Source: Cytophagales bacterium
GTDB taxonomy: Bacteria; Bacteroidota; Bacteroidia; Cytophagales; Cyclobacteriaceae
NCBI GenBank assembly: GCA_013298505.1
Contig: JAAFHY010000028.1
Span: forward strand, 1 to 35,520
Reading direction: 5' to 3'
DNA length: 35,520 nt
Shown piece by piece: positions 1 through 7,505 of the stretch (its first letter is position 1; each line of letters starts with the position of its first letter). The notes under the pieces are model-generated. The model saw nothing but the letters and a program-made list of their open reading frames with translations, did not search any database and was not told the DNA's origin. The position numbers and the translations under genes are program-made.

Positions 1-1
1 T

Positions 2-901
2 GCGTTAGATTTGATTCAGCGCGTAACAACCAACGATGCCAGTAAATTGATTGACGGACAAGCGCAGTATTCTTGCTTTCCAAATAGCACAGGCGGCATT
101 GTAGATGATTTAATCGTTTACAAAATAAAAGACAACGACTACCTGTTGGTTGTCAACGCATCGAACATCGAAAAAGATTGGAATTGGATTTCGCAATTCA
201 ATGATAAAGGTGCTGAAATGAAAAACATTTCTGACAATGTGTGTCTGTTTGCTGTGCAAGGCCCGAAGGCTGTTGGTGTACTCCAACAATTAACAGATGT
301 AAATTTAGCATCCATTAAATACTATCATTTCGCGATAAGCGAATTTGCAGGAATTAGCAATGTAGTAATTAGCAACACGGGCTACACTGGTGCTGGTGGC
401 TTCGAAATCTATGTAGACAAAGCAAATGCAGAAAAAGCATGGAATGCCATTTTTGAAGCTGGTAAGAATGAGGGCATTAAACCAATTGGTTTAGGAGCGC
501 GCGATACACTTCGTTTAGAAATGGGTTTTTGCCTTTACGGTAATGATATTGACGATACCACATCGCCTATTGAAGGTGGCCTCGGGTGGATTACTAAATT
601 CACGAAAGAGTTTACTAACTCGGCAGCTATCAAAAAACAAAAAGAAGTTGGTGTATCAAAAAAATTAGTTGGCTTTAAAATGATCGACAAAGGTATTCCC
701 CGCCACGACTACCAAATAAAAGATCAAACTGGAAACTTACTTGGAAAAGTTACTTCAGGAACGCAATCGCCTATGCTCGGGATTGGCATAGGACTAGGGT
801 ATGTAGCTACTAGCTCAGCAACAGTAGGAACAGAAATTTTTATTGACGTACGCGGTAAGTTGTTGAAAGCGGTAGTGAGTAAACTTCCTCTAATTAACTG
901 A
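2..901 (+). CDS. gcvT: Aminomethyltransferase, glycine cleavage T protein (5' partial)
   Basis: T protein of the glycine cleavage system. It takes the aminomethyl group from lipoylated H protein, releasing ammonia and passing the one-carbon unit to tetrahydrofolate. The reading frame is open to the window edge; 299 residues are visible, against about 360-370 for the family, so roughly the first 65-70 are missing. Family landmarks in order are [13 protein letters not shown] at the visible N-terminus, [46 protein letters not shown] (the most conserved block) and the C-terminal barrel block [18 protein letters not shown]. The stop codon TGA is built into a 13-bp inverted repeat, and comB starts 39 bp later on the same strand, so the two could be co-transcribed. 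Identification is firm; the true start lies outside the window. Confidence 0.95.
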   Translation, partial: ALDLIQRVTTNDASKLIDGQAQYSCFPNSTGGIVDDLIVYKIKDNDYLLVVNASNIEKDWNWISQFNDKGAEMKNISDNVCLFAVQGPKAVGVLQQLTDVNLASIKYYHFAISEFAGISNVVISNTGYTGAGGFEIYVDKANAEKAWNAIFEAGKNEGIKPIGLGARDTLRLEMGFCLYGNDIDDTTSPIEGGLGWITKFTKEFTNSAAIKKQKEVGVSKKLVGFKMIDKGIPRHDYQIKDQTGNLLGKVTSGTQSPMLGIGIGLGYVATSSATVGTEIFIDVRGKLLKAVVSKLPLIN

Positions 902-936
902 TTCGGTGATTCGATAATTGCCAAATCACCGAATCA
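899..936 (+). terminator. Perfect 13-bp hairpin overlapping the gcvT stop codon
   Basis: Bases 899-911 and 924-936 are exact reverse complements (TGATTCGGTGATT and AATCACCGAATCA) around a 12-base loop. The left arm begins with the TGA stop codon of gcvT and the right arm ends 4 bases before the comB ATG at 941. No T-run follows, so it is not a classical intrinsic terminator. It could attenuate or process the gcvT-comB transcript, or cover the comB start. The structure is directly visible; its role is inferred. Confidence 0.5.
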
Positions 937-940
937 AACT

Positions 941-1642
941 ATGAAAACAATAGACGTTTGTTTGAGCCCTGAATTAATGCACCTGTACCCAGTGCATGAT
1001 AAAACGGTTGTAGTGGTTGATGTTTTACGAGCCACATCGTGTATGGTAACGGCTTTCGCCCATGGCGCAGAAAGCATTACTCCATTTGCAAACTTAGATG
1101 CGTGCAGAGAAATGAAATTGAAAGGCTACATTACTTCTGGCGAACGCGATGGCAAAAAAGTAGAAGGCTTTGACAAAGGCAACTCGCCATTTGAATACAT
1201 GAGCGATGACATTCAAGGATTAAAAATTGCCTTCACCACCACCAACGGAACAATGGCCATCGAAAAATCGAAAGGTGCAAAAGAAGTAATTATCGGCTCG
1301 TTTTTAAACTTAAATGCTGTAGCTAAATATTTATTGTTTAATGAGAATAATGTGTTGGTAGTTTGCGCTGGGTGGAAAGGCCGGGTGAATTTAGAAGACA
1401 CTCTTTTTGCTGGCGCACTGGTAGAAAAGTTAAAAGATTATTTAGGACCCGATTGCGATGCTCCGTTAGCAGCTCGCCATCTTTATAACATTGCCAAAAG
1501 TGACATGTCTAAATTCCTCAGCGAATCTTCACACGTGAAGCGACTGAACAAACTTAACATACACGAGGATTTTGAATTTTGTCTATCCATCGATAAGTAC
1601 AATAAATTACCTCGCTTGAAAAACGGAGTGTTGGTTTCGTAA
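941..1642 (+). CDS. comB: 2-phosphosulfolactate phosphatase family protein (ComB-like)
   Basis: Member of the ComB family, whose characterised archaeal member dephosphorylates 2-phosphosulfolactate to sulfolactate in coenzyme M biosynthesis. The 233-residue length fits the family. Visible signatures are VVVVDVLRATSCMVTAFAHG near residues 25-44 (acidic metal-binding segment), SGERDGKKVEGFDKGNSP near residues 66-83, and FTTTNGTMAI near residues 104-113. Bacteroidota are not known to make coenzyme M, so the physiological substrate here is open; sulfonate metabolism or an unrelated phosphoester are both possible. It sits 39 bp after gcvT, with a hairpin between them. No Shine-Dalgarno sequence is visible. 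Family assignment is good; exact substrate is uncertain. Confidence 0.85.
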   Translation: MKTIDVCLSPELMHLYPVHDKTVVVVDVLRATSCMVTAFAHGAESITPFANLDACREMKLKGYITSGERDGKKVEGFDKGNSPFEYMSDDIQGLKIAFTTTNGTMAIEKSKGAKEVIIGSFLNLNAVAKYLLFNENNVLVVCAGWKGRVNLEDTLFAGALVEKLKDYLGPDCDAPLAARHLYNIAKSDMSKFLSESSHVKRLNKLNIHEDFEFCLSIDKYNKLPRLKNGVLVS

Positions 1643-1662
1643 AAGCCACCTAGTTTCCTTTC

Positions 1663-1766
1663 CCCTCACCCATTCAAACTCTCCTATTCTTGATAACTTG
1701 TATGTCCCTCTCCCACGGGAGAGGGATGAGGCATTGTGTGAACTCAACAATTTAATAGGGTGAGGG
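1663..1766. repeat. Dispersed GGAGAGGG hairpin element, copy A
   Basis: A nested palindrome fills most of the gap between convergent comB and the mazG-like gene. The inner hairpin is TCCCTCTCCC (1705-1714) with GGGAGAGGGA (1717-1726), a 10-bp stem around two bases. Outer arms CCCTCACCC (1663-1671) and GGGTGAGGG (1758-1766) are also exact complements. Two further copies of the CCTCTCC/GGAGAGG core with a neighbouring CCTCACC/GGTGAGG block occur at 8423-8456 and 28553-28637. The stem could end transcription from both sides, but the shared sequence suggests a dispersed repeat family rather than independent terminators. Confidence 0.65.
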
Positions 1767-1823
1767 TAGAAAAAAAGTCAATTTAAAATCAACCTTGCCA
1801 GCAACTTAAATATAAATAATGAG

Positions 1824-2150
1824 CTACTTCAATTTCAGATTCTGATGATGGCGGTTGCTATCTCTGCTGGTTTTCTTATCTAAATTTTTTTTGAAAGCCT
1901 CTGTTAAGTTTACTCCTGTTTGGTTAGCCAAACAAATCAACACCCAAAGTACATCGGCCATTTCATCGCCTAAGTCTTTATCCTTGTCCGAATCCTTCTC
2001 AGATTGATCTCCATAGCGCCTTGCCATAATTCGCGCCACCTCTCCTACTTCTTCCGTAAGCACAGCCATATTGGTAAGTTCGCTAAAATAACGAACACCG
2101 TACTGTTTTATCCATTGGTCTACTTGTAATTGAGCTTCTTCGATTGTCAT
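1824..2150 (-). CDS. MazG-like nucleotide pyrophosphohydrolase
   Basis: Small all-alpha NTP pyrophosphohydrolase of the MazG-like superfamily, expected to hydrolyse (d)NTPs to monophosphate and pyrophosphate and so clean the nucleotide pool. The 108 residues contain the two metal-binding motifs typical of the fold: EEVGEVAR at residues 33-40 and, after a charged linker rich in D, K and S, LGDEMADVLWVL around residues 61-72. It is a single-domain form, unlike the double-domain E. coli MazG. It lies 31 bp downstream of the S1/P1 nuclease gene on the same strand, so the two are probably co-transcribed. The highly charged insertion DQSEKDSDKDKD between the motifs is the most variable part. Substrate specificity cannot be read from the sequence. 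Confidence 0.85.
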   Translation of the reverse strand: MTIEEAQLQVDQWIKQYGVRYFSELTNMAVLTEEVGEVARIMARRYGDQSEKDSDKDKDLGDEMADVLWVLICLANQTGVNLTEAFKKNLDKKTSRDSNRHHQNLKLK

Positions 2151-2181
2151 GGTAATGGCTAGGTGAATTTTTAAAAATGCC

Positions 2182-2946
2182 CTATTTATAAATCTGGTTA
2201 AATACTCCCGCCAAGCGTATGCCTGCTTGCAACAATCGTTGCTTTACCAAATCCATATTTTTATACGAATACTTAAAACTAAGATTGCCATCGCCTATTG
2301 CATACACTTGCTTGCGGTACAACATCGACTCACTCGCCCACTCACGCACGGTGGCTCGCTGCCATTTTTTCAATTCATCTTTTGAAGGCTCGCCCAATGC
2401 CAAACCTACTTCGGTGTAGCTAAGTTTTGTGTCGTCTATCAAGCCGCTGTCCCACACACTATGTAAATTCGTATCGTTTCTAAACCACTTTACTTTCACG
2501 TTGTTGCCACCACGATCATCACAACAACCAACATGCAGCGGCTGATGAATATCGCCCACTAAGTGGACAATCATCTTTACATATTCGATCTGATCCTTAC
2601 GACTAACCTTTCCTGTTTTCAACGATGCGATTAAACGTTCTAGTGTCATGATCACATCTCCGTTTGGATTTTTAGGGGACTCTTCATACGTCTTCCCTGT
2701 TTCAATCGTTACCCAATGCCAATCTGCTGTATGGTTGTACGTAGAGTCTGATCGGATCTCGTCCATCCAAGTGCCTACAATGGCGAGTGACTGTTGACCC
2801 AGTAGCTCTTTTAATTTCTTTTTTGCTTTTGGCGTTAAGTGCTGCTCTGCCACCCAACCAATGGCGCGATGACCCGTTACACCCCAACCAAACGAAGTGA
2901 GCGTGATTGAAAATAAGAGAACAGAAAGAATAATTTTATTTTTCAT
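2182..2946 (-). CDS. Secreted S1/P1-family nuclease
   Basis: Zinc-dependent single-strand nuclease/3'-nucleotidase of the S1/P1 family. The ATG at 2946 is preferred over an in-frame upstream ATG at 2988, because it places a classical signal peptide (MKNKIILSVLLFSITLTSFG) directly at the N-terminus, giving 254 residues. Cleavage after FG would leave tryptophan as the first mature residue. That fits the family, in which the mature N-terminal Trp coordinates zinc. Other zinc-binding blocks visible are GHRAIGWVAE, HTADWHWV, HLVGDIHQPLHVG and HSVWDSGLI. The protein is presumably periplasmic or exported and scavenges nucleic acids. It lies upstream of the mazG-like gene on the same strand and is divergent from the DUF155 gene. 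Confidence 0.92.
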   Translation of the reverse strand: MKNKIILSVLLFSITLTSFGWGVTGHRAIGWVAEQHLTPKAKKKLKELLGQQSLAIVGTWMDEIRSDSTYNHTADWHWVTIETGKTYEESPKNPNGDVIMTLERLIASLKTGKVSRKDQIEYVKMIVHLVGDIHQPLHVGCCDDRGGNNVKVKWFRNDTNLHSVWDSGLIDDTKLSYTEVGLALGEPSKDELKKWQRATVREWASESMLYRKQVYAIGDGNLSFKYSYKNMDLVKQRLLQAGIRLAGVFNQIYK

Positions 2947-2985
2947 AATTGATGGATAGTTCGGTTTAGTTTTTTCACTGTGGCA

Positions 2986-2993
2986 CAAAGTTA
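2986..2993 (-). promoter_or_regulatory. Candidate -7 promoter box of the S1/P1 nuclease gene
   Basis: On the minus strand this reads TAACTTTG, an exact match to the Bacteroidota -7 consensus TAnnTTTG, 40 bases before the chosen ATG at 2946. I see no clear TTG -33 element at 17-20 bases further upstream, so confidence is moderate. The position supports the shorter start, because the alternative ATG at 2988 would overlap the box. Confidence 0.4.
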
Positions 2994-3099
2994 ATCTTTC
3001 GATAAACTAATTGGGGTTAAGAAATCATAATCATTTTGACCTTAAATAGCTGGTTTAATTACTCGCTTGAATTTAAGCCAATTCATAGTATCTTGAGGT

Positions 3100-3885
3100 A
3101 TGGAAAAGACAATAAAGCTATCTGCTTTACTAGTAGCCAATCAGTTGGATATCAAGGGGATCAAAAGTTTTCTCGAAGTAAAGACTGCGTCCGAATCATC
3201 TACCGAGTTGATGTATAGTTTTGGAAAAGACCGGTATCAATACTATTTCAATTATGGCGTAATTGTTTTTGCGGGGCACTCAGAAGAAGAAATCAAAATC
3301 GCTGTAAAAGCCATATCGGCTTACCTAAAAGATCCGAACAATAATTGGTTACGAGACGATCATGAAATCAGTATACAAGATGGTGAAATGGAATTTGATT
3401 TTGATCAATTGATTGTCGATCGGCTAGATGATAAAGTCGTTCGCATCACCATGTTCAACTTGGCGCAATCTGTGGCATTGGATTATTACCACAACGTGAC
3501 TGAAAATTTACTTACAGAAATAAAAGGATTCGCACGGCATTTAGAGAAAACGGGAAAGCTTAGCATCAATCGCAAGGAAATGATCAAGTTTATTGGAAAG
3601 GCATTGACCACCCAAAACGATATTGCCGATAACATTTATATTTTTGATGCACCTGAGCAAGTATGGGACGATGAGTACTTAGATAAACTCCATAAAGGAT
3701 TAATGAAGCATTTCGATTTGCGTGTGCGCTTTAGCGAAATCGAATATACACTTCGCATTATTGAAGATAACCTTAGCATTTTCAGAGAAATTTCGCATCA
3801 GCGCGAAAGCAGCATTTTAGAATGGATCATTATCATTTTGATCTTAGTAGAAGTTTTCGACCTGCTCATTTCTAAAATTCTTTAG
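3100..3885 (+). CDS. DUF155 / RMD1-YagE family protein with C-terminal membrane anchor
   Basis: Recognised as the RMD1/DUF155 family (yeast Rmd1, Rmd8 and Mrx10 are members), which has no established bacterial function. The 261 residues show the family features: FGKDRYQYYFNYGVIVFAGH near residues 41-60, the central block FNLAQSVALDYYHNVTENLL near residues 124-143, and a helical, charged C-terminal half ending in one hydrophobic segment (ILEWIIIILILVEVFDLLI) that should anchor the protein in the inner membrane with its bulk in the cytoplasm. It ends 2 bp before the C39-like peptidase gene, so it probably leads the four-gene run that continues with two amide-bond ligases. Whether it works with those enzymes or only shares their transcript is unknown. 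Confidence 0.8.
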   Translation: MEKTIKLSALLVANQLDIKGIKSFLEVKTASESSTELMYSFGKDRYQYYFNYGVIVFAGHSEEEIKIAVKAISAYLKDPNNNWLRDDHEISIQDGEMEFDFDQLIVDRLDDKVVRITMFNLAQSVALDYYHNVTENLLTEIKGFARHLEKTGKLSINRKEMIKFIGKALTTQNDIADNIYIFDAPEQVWDDEYLDKLHKGLMKHFDLRVRFSEIEYTLRIIEDNLSIFREISHQRESSILEWIIIILILVEVFDLLISKIL

Positions 3886-3887
3886 CA

Positions 3888-4604
3888 ATGCCCAATCGCC
3901 AAGCGCTATTTTTAAATTTCGATATAGAGGCACAGCCCGATGATGTAACCTGTGGCCCCACTTGCTTACATTCCATTTATCAATATTATCAAGATGAAAT
4001 ATCGCTGCGGCAAGTGGTAAGTGAAGTAAAAAGTTTGAAGACTGGCGGCACCTTGGCTGTTATGTTGGGCAATCACGCACTTAAACGAGGTTACAAAGCG
4101 AGCATCTACACGTATAACTTAAATGTATTCGACCCTACTTGGTTTTCACTTTCGCAAGCAAAGATGATTAGTAACTTGAAAAAGCAAATGCGCTACAAAT
4201 TCAGAAGCAAAAAACTTCAAGTAGCATCAAAAGCATATATCAAGTTTGTTGAGGCAGGCGGCATTGTGCAACAAAAAGAATTAGATGAACACTTGATCAA
4301 AGATTACCTGAAAAAAGATATTCCAATTTTGACTGGGTTAAGTGCCACCTATCTTTACGGAACACAGCGAGAAATATCTGCCACCAATAAATTTGACAGC
4401 ATCAAAGGCGAACCCGTAGGGCATTTTGTTATCATCAACGGGTATGATGAACCTACCAACAAAGTTTATCTGGCCGACCCCATGAACCCCAATCCGTTGA
4501 AGAGCCAGTATTATAATGTAACCTTTGATCGCCTCATCAACAGCATTATGTTGGGCATTGTAACATACGATGCCAACTTGTTAATTATAGAACCGAAAAA
4601 GTAA
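3888..4604 (+). CDS. C39-like papain-fold cysteine peptidase
   Basis: Papain-fold peptidase or amidase resembling the C39 bacteriocin-processing family, 238 residues, with no signal peptide and no transporter fused to it. The putative catalytic set is complete: oxyanion Gln16 and Cys22 (AQPDDVTCGPTC), His179 (VGHFVIINGYD) and Asp197 (VYLADPM). C39 domains normally remove leader peptides at double-glycine sites, but stand-alone members also act in isopeptide or transamidation chemistry. It begins 2 bp after DUF155 and lies 109 bp before an ATP-grasp ligase, which is followed by a GCS2 ligase. A peptidase beside two amide-forming enzymes suggests it trims, transfers or recycles the peptide-like product; that is inference. 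Confidence 0.8.
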   Translation: MPNRQALFLNFDIEAQPDDVTCGPTCLHSIYQYYQDEISLRQVVSEVKSLKTGGTLAVMLGNHALKRGYKASIYTYNLNVFDPTWFSLSQAKMISNLKKQMRYKFRSKKLQVASKAYIKFVEAGGIVQQKELDEHLIKDYLKKDIPILTGLSATYLYGTQREISATNKFDSIKGEPVGHFVIINGYDEPTNKVYLADPMNPNPLKSQYYNVTFDRLINSIMLGIVTYDANLLIIEPKK

Positions 4605-4664
4605 TTTGAAAATTATTCAATTTGAATACCATCTATAAATAAACAATACAAATCATAGCTTACT

Positions 4665-4709
4665 TCATTTTCAAATTTGCTCATTTTCAAATTGTGTAAT
4701 TTTCAATTG
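4665..4709. repeat. Three imperfect 16-bp direct repeats
   Basis: TCATTTTCAAATT occurs at 4665-4677 and again at 4681-4693, with a degenerate third unit TAATTTTCAATTG at 4697-4709. The phase is constant at 16 bp and the tract ends 4 bases before the ATP-grasp start codon. The complementary string AATTTGAAAATT lies at 4603-4614, just after the peptidase stop, so the two ends of this 109-bp gap can pair. It may be a regulator site or a leader structure controlling the second half of the cassette. Confidence 0.5.
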
Positions 4710-4713
4710 AGTT

Positions 4714-6162
4714 ATGCCCAAACTAATTGTAGTTGAAAAGCCCGAAGCGTGGAAGTTTAACTTGGAGGACGTAGAATTAATCACGCCCGAAATGTATATT
4801 TCAATGGAGGCTTATCAGTCATTCAAAAATTTAAAAGTCATTAATCTTTGCAAATCGTATCAATACCAAAGCGAAGGTTACTATGTATCGTTACTGGCCG
4901 AGGCACGCAGCCACAAAGTATTGCCGGGTGTTTCTACCATTCAAGATTTGCGTTTTCCATCGATACTGAGAGACGATTCGCTGGATTTTGACGAACTCAT
5001 ACAAAGCACTTTTAAAAACGAACCGTACGATCGCATCGAGTTTAATATTTACTTTGGGAATACGCTTTCTGAAAACCTAAACAAACTTGGCCTTCAATTA
5101 TTTCAGTTGGTACAAGCCCCTTCTATCCGAGCCTCGTTTTCAAAAAAGCACAAATGGGTTTTGCACAGCATAAAGCCATTAAGTATAAACGAAGTTCCAG
5201 AATCTGACAAACCCGTGCTGATAAACGCACTTGAAAAATACCTGCATCGGAAACGCGACTACAAGCCCGATCGAAAAAAATACGACTTAGCCATTTTAGT
5301 AAATCCAGACGATGCCAACCCACCATCGGATGACAAAGCACTTAAGCGTTTTTACAAAGCGGCTTTAGAAGCAGGCTTTAATACTGAGTTTATAACCAAA
5401 AATGATTTTGATCAACTCATTCAATACGATGCACTGTTTATTCGCGAAACAACCAACGTAAATCACCATACATTTCGCTTTGCAAAAAAGGCTGCTTCGC
5501 TTGGTTTGGTGGTCATCGATGATCCGCAGTCAATTTTAAAATGCACAAATAAAGTTTACTTACATGAGCTACTGAGCGCCAATAAAATTCTTACACCAAA
5601 ATCGTTTGTTGTCTCCGAAGATAATTGCGAGCACCTTTCAGACAAAATAGCTTTTCCGTTCATACTAAAACAACCCGATGGGGCTTTTTCAAAAGGCGTT
5701 TTTAAAATAGAATCCATCGAACAATTTAAACAAGTGCGTGAAAGTATGTTCGAAAAATCTGACTTACTGATAGCACAAGAATTTTTACCTACACCGTTCG
5801 ACTGGCGTGTAGGTATTATTGATGGCCAAGTTTTGTTTGTGTGCAAGTACTTTATGGCCAGCAAGCATTGGCAAATCATTAACTGGAACGCTCAAAAAGA
5901 AACAACCCGTGATGGTGATGTGGCTTGCATCGCCATCGACCAGGCTCCATCGGGCTTATTAAAAACAGCGCTAAAAGCAACCTCCCTTATCGGAAAAGGC
6001 CTTTATGGTGTGGATATGAAAGAGGTGAACGAAAAATTCTATGTGATCGAAATCAACGACAATCCGAACATTGACTCAGGAATTGAAGACAAAATCCTTA
6101 AAGACAAATTGTACGATACGATAATGGAAGTATTTTTAAACAAAATAAAATCCGAAAAATGA
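4714..6162 (+). CDS. RimK-type ATP-grasp ligase with N-terminal RLAN-like domain
   Basis: ATP-dependent carboxylate-amine ligase, 482 residues. Residues 1-170 form a separate alpha/beta domain that resembles the RLAN domain (RimK-like ATP-grasp N-terminal) described in predicted peptide-ligase clusters. Residues 190-480 are the ATP-grasp domain: pre-ATP-grasp strand KKYDLAILVNPDD; ATP-binding Lys319 in FPFILKQPDGAFSKGVF; Glu356 in AQEFL; DWRVGIIDG at 363-371; and the magnesium site EINDNPNID with Glu446 and Asn448. RimK-fold enzymes activate a carboxylate as acyl phosphate and couple it to an amine, making peptide or gamma-glutamyl-like bonds. The next gene overlaps its end by 4 bases (6159-6162), so the two ligases are translationally coupled. 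Substrates cannot be inferred. Confidence 0.85.
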   Translation: MPKLIVVEKPEAWKFNLEDVELITPEMYISMEAYQSFKNLKVINLCKSYQYQSEGYYVSLLAEARSHKVLPGVSTIQDLRFPSILRDDSLDFDELIQSTFKNEPYDRIEFNIYFGNTLSENLNKLGLQLFQLVQAPSIRASFSKKHKWVLHSIKPLSINEVPESDKPVLINALEKYLHRKRDYKPDRKKYDLAILVNPDDANPPSDDKALKRFYKAALEAGFNTEFITKNDFDQLIQYDALFIRETTNVNHHTFRFAKKAASLGLVVIDDPQSILKCTNKVYLHELLSANKILTPKSFVVSEDNCEHLSDKIAFPFILKQPDGAFSKGVFKIESIEQFKQVRESMFEKSDLLIAQEFLPTPFDWRVGIIDGQVLFVCKYFMASKHWQIINWNAQKETTRDGDVACIAIDQAPSGLLKTALKATSLIGKGLYGVDMKEVNEKFYVIEINDNPNIDSGIEDKILKDKLYDTIMEVFLNKIKSEK

Positions 6163-7397
6163 ATCAACCCTCGCGCATTCACTTGTTTCAGGCATACGGC
6201 ATTGAGTTAGAATACATGCTCGTAGATAAAGAAACTTTAACGGTAAAACCCATTGTAGATGAAGTGCTCAAGCACGAACTTGGTATTTACGGAAGCGATT
6301 TTGAAAACGGAATCGTAACCTGGTCGAATGAATTGGTGCTGCACGTAATTGAATTAAAGTCTACCAAGCCAGAATCAAATTTTAATGCACTCGAAAATGG
6401 TTTTGCCGATGACATCCGAAGAATAAACGGCATTCTTGAAAAATGGAACGCCATGTTGCTGCCCACCGCAGCACATCCTTTTATAGATCCGCTCACCGAA
6501 ACAAAACTTTGGCCACACGATAGCAACGAAGTATACAATCTGTACGATTCAATTTTTAATACCAAAGGCCATGGATGGTCTAACTTACAAAGCACACACT
6601 TAAATCTTCCATTTTACGATGATGAAGAATTTGCCAAACTCCACGCAGCCGTGCGTTTACTGTTGCCAATTATACCAGCTTTGTGCGCCAGCTCGCCAAT
6701 CTTAGATGGTAAACTAACAGGCACCCTTGATACACGCATCGATTTTTACAAAACTAATCAAGCAAAAATTCCTTCCATTACCGGAAAAGTAATTCCCGAA
6801 GCAATTTTTTCAAAAAGAAACTATCTCAATGCCATCTACGAAAAAATAAAATCGGATGTAGCTCCGTATGACAAAGAAAATATATTGAACCCGATATGGG
6901 TTAACTCGCGTGGCGCCATCCCACGGTTCGATAGGGGCTCTATTGAAATTAGGATCATGGACATTCAAGAATGCCCTTCGGCAGATATGGCCATCATTAC
7001 TTTGGTGATTGAAACCTTAAAGGCATTAGTAAACGAAAGACTCATCAACTTAGAGGCGCAAATGAAATTTAAAACCGAAGGCCTCGTTCAGATTTTTGAC
7101 AAGACCAGTAAATTTGGCCAACAAGCCACCATCGATCATTGGGAATATGTGCAGGCGTTTGGGCATAATTCAAATTGCACCGCAGGCGAACTTTGGAAAC
7201 TATTGATTGAAAAATTATCGGTTGGAAATAGTGCGTTAGAAAAATGGAAACCTGAACTCAATATTATTCTTACCGAAGGCACGTTATCAAACAGAATCAT
7301 TAAATCGCTCAATGGTGATACCTCTGCCGAGGCAATCAAAAAAGTATATAAGCAACTGGGCGGTTGCTTGGCACAGAATAAAATGTTTGTGCCGTAA
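6159..7397 (+). CDS. GCS2-family carboxylate-amine ligase (glutamate-cysteine ligase-like)
   Basis: Glutamine-synthetase-fold ligase of the GCS2 group, 412 residues, related to glutamate-cysteine ligase and YbdK. The metal-binding signature GIELEY (Glu16, Glu18) opens the domain, followed by NELVLHVIELKSTKP, STHLNLPF, SSPILDGKLTGTLDTR, and the C-terminal substrate block NSRGAIPRFDRGSIEIRIMD. These enzymes join the gamma- or alpha-carboxylate of an amino acid to an amine using ATP. No glutathione synthetase gene is adjacent; the partner ligase is the RLAN/ATP-grasp protein immediately upstream with a 4-base overlap. That makes a two-step conjugate with at least two amide bonds a reasonable prediction. 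Classical glutathione synthesis is possible but not specifically supported. Confidence 0.85.
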   Translation: MNQPSRIHLFQAYGIELEYMLVDKETLTVKPIVDEVLKHELGIYGSDFENGIVTWSNELVLHVIELKSTKPESNFNALENGFADDIRRINGILEKWNAMLLPTAAHPFIDPLTETKLWPHDSNEVYNLYDSIFNTKGHGWSNLQSTHLNLPFYDDEEFAKLHAAVRLLLPIIPALCASSPILDGKLTGTLDTRIDFYKTNQAKIPSITGKVIPEAIFSKRNYLNAIYEKIKSDVAPYDKENILNPIWVNSRGAIPRFDRGSIEIRIMDIQECPSADMAIITLVIETLKALVNERLINLEAQMKFKTEGLVQIFDKTSKFGQQATIDHWEYVQAFGHNSNCTAGELWKLLIEKLSVGNSALEKWKPELNIILTEGTLSNRIIKSLNGDTSAEAIKKVYKQLGGCLAQNKMFVP

Positions 7398-7427
7398 GTC
7401 AGGTCACTTTTATTTTTTTCAATTCCA

Positions 7428-7451
7428 TGGCCTGTGTCCTCACAGGCTATT
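7428..7451. terminator. Hairpin between convergent genes
   Basis: GCCTGTG (7431-7437) and CACAGGC (7442-7448) form a stem closed by a 4-base loop TCCT and extendable by three further pairs on the outside, one of them G-T. It sits 30 bases after the ligase stop and about 55 bases from the stop of the convergent PorP/SprF-like gene. No strong T-run follows on the plus strand. A bidirectional terminator is the likely role. Confidence 0.5.
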
Positions 7452-7505
7452 ATCATTTCGTTTCGGTGTGTGTGACACGAACCGAGGGTTTGGATGAGAG
7501 ACAAA

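Noticed and set aside
2947-2988. Longer start for the S1/P1 nuclease at 2988
   Set aside because: It adds polar residues before the signal peptide and would overlap the TAACTTTG box.
3036-3218. Small plus-strand ORF overlapping the start of the DUF155 gene
   Set aside because: It runs out of frame with the DUF155 gene and shows no recognisable feature.
6159-7397. GCS2 gene named gshA
   Set aside because: No glutathione synthetase is adjacent and the tightly coupled partner is an RLAN/ATP-grasp ligase, so a specific name would overstate the evidence.
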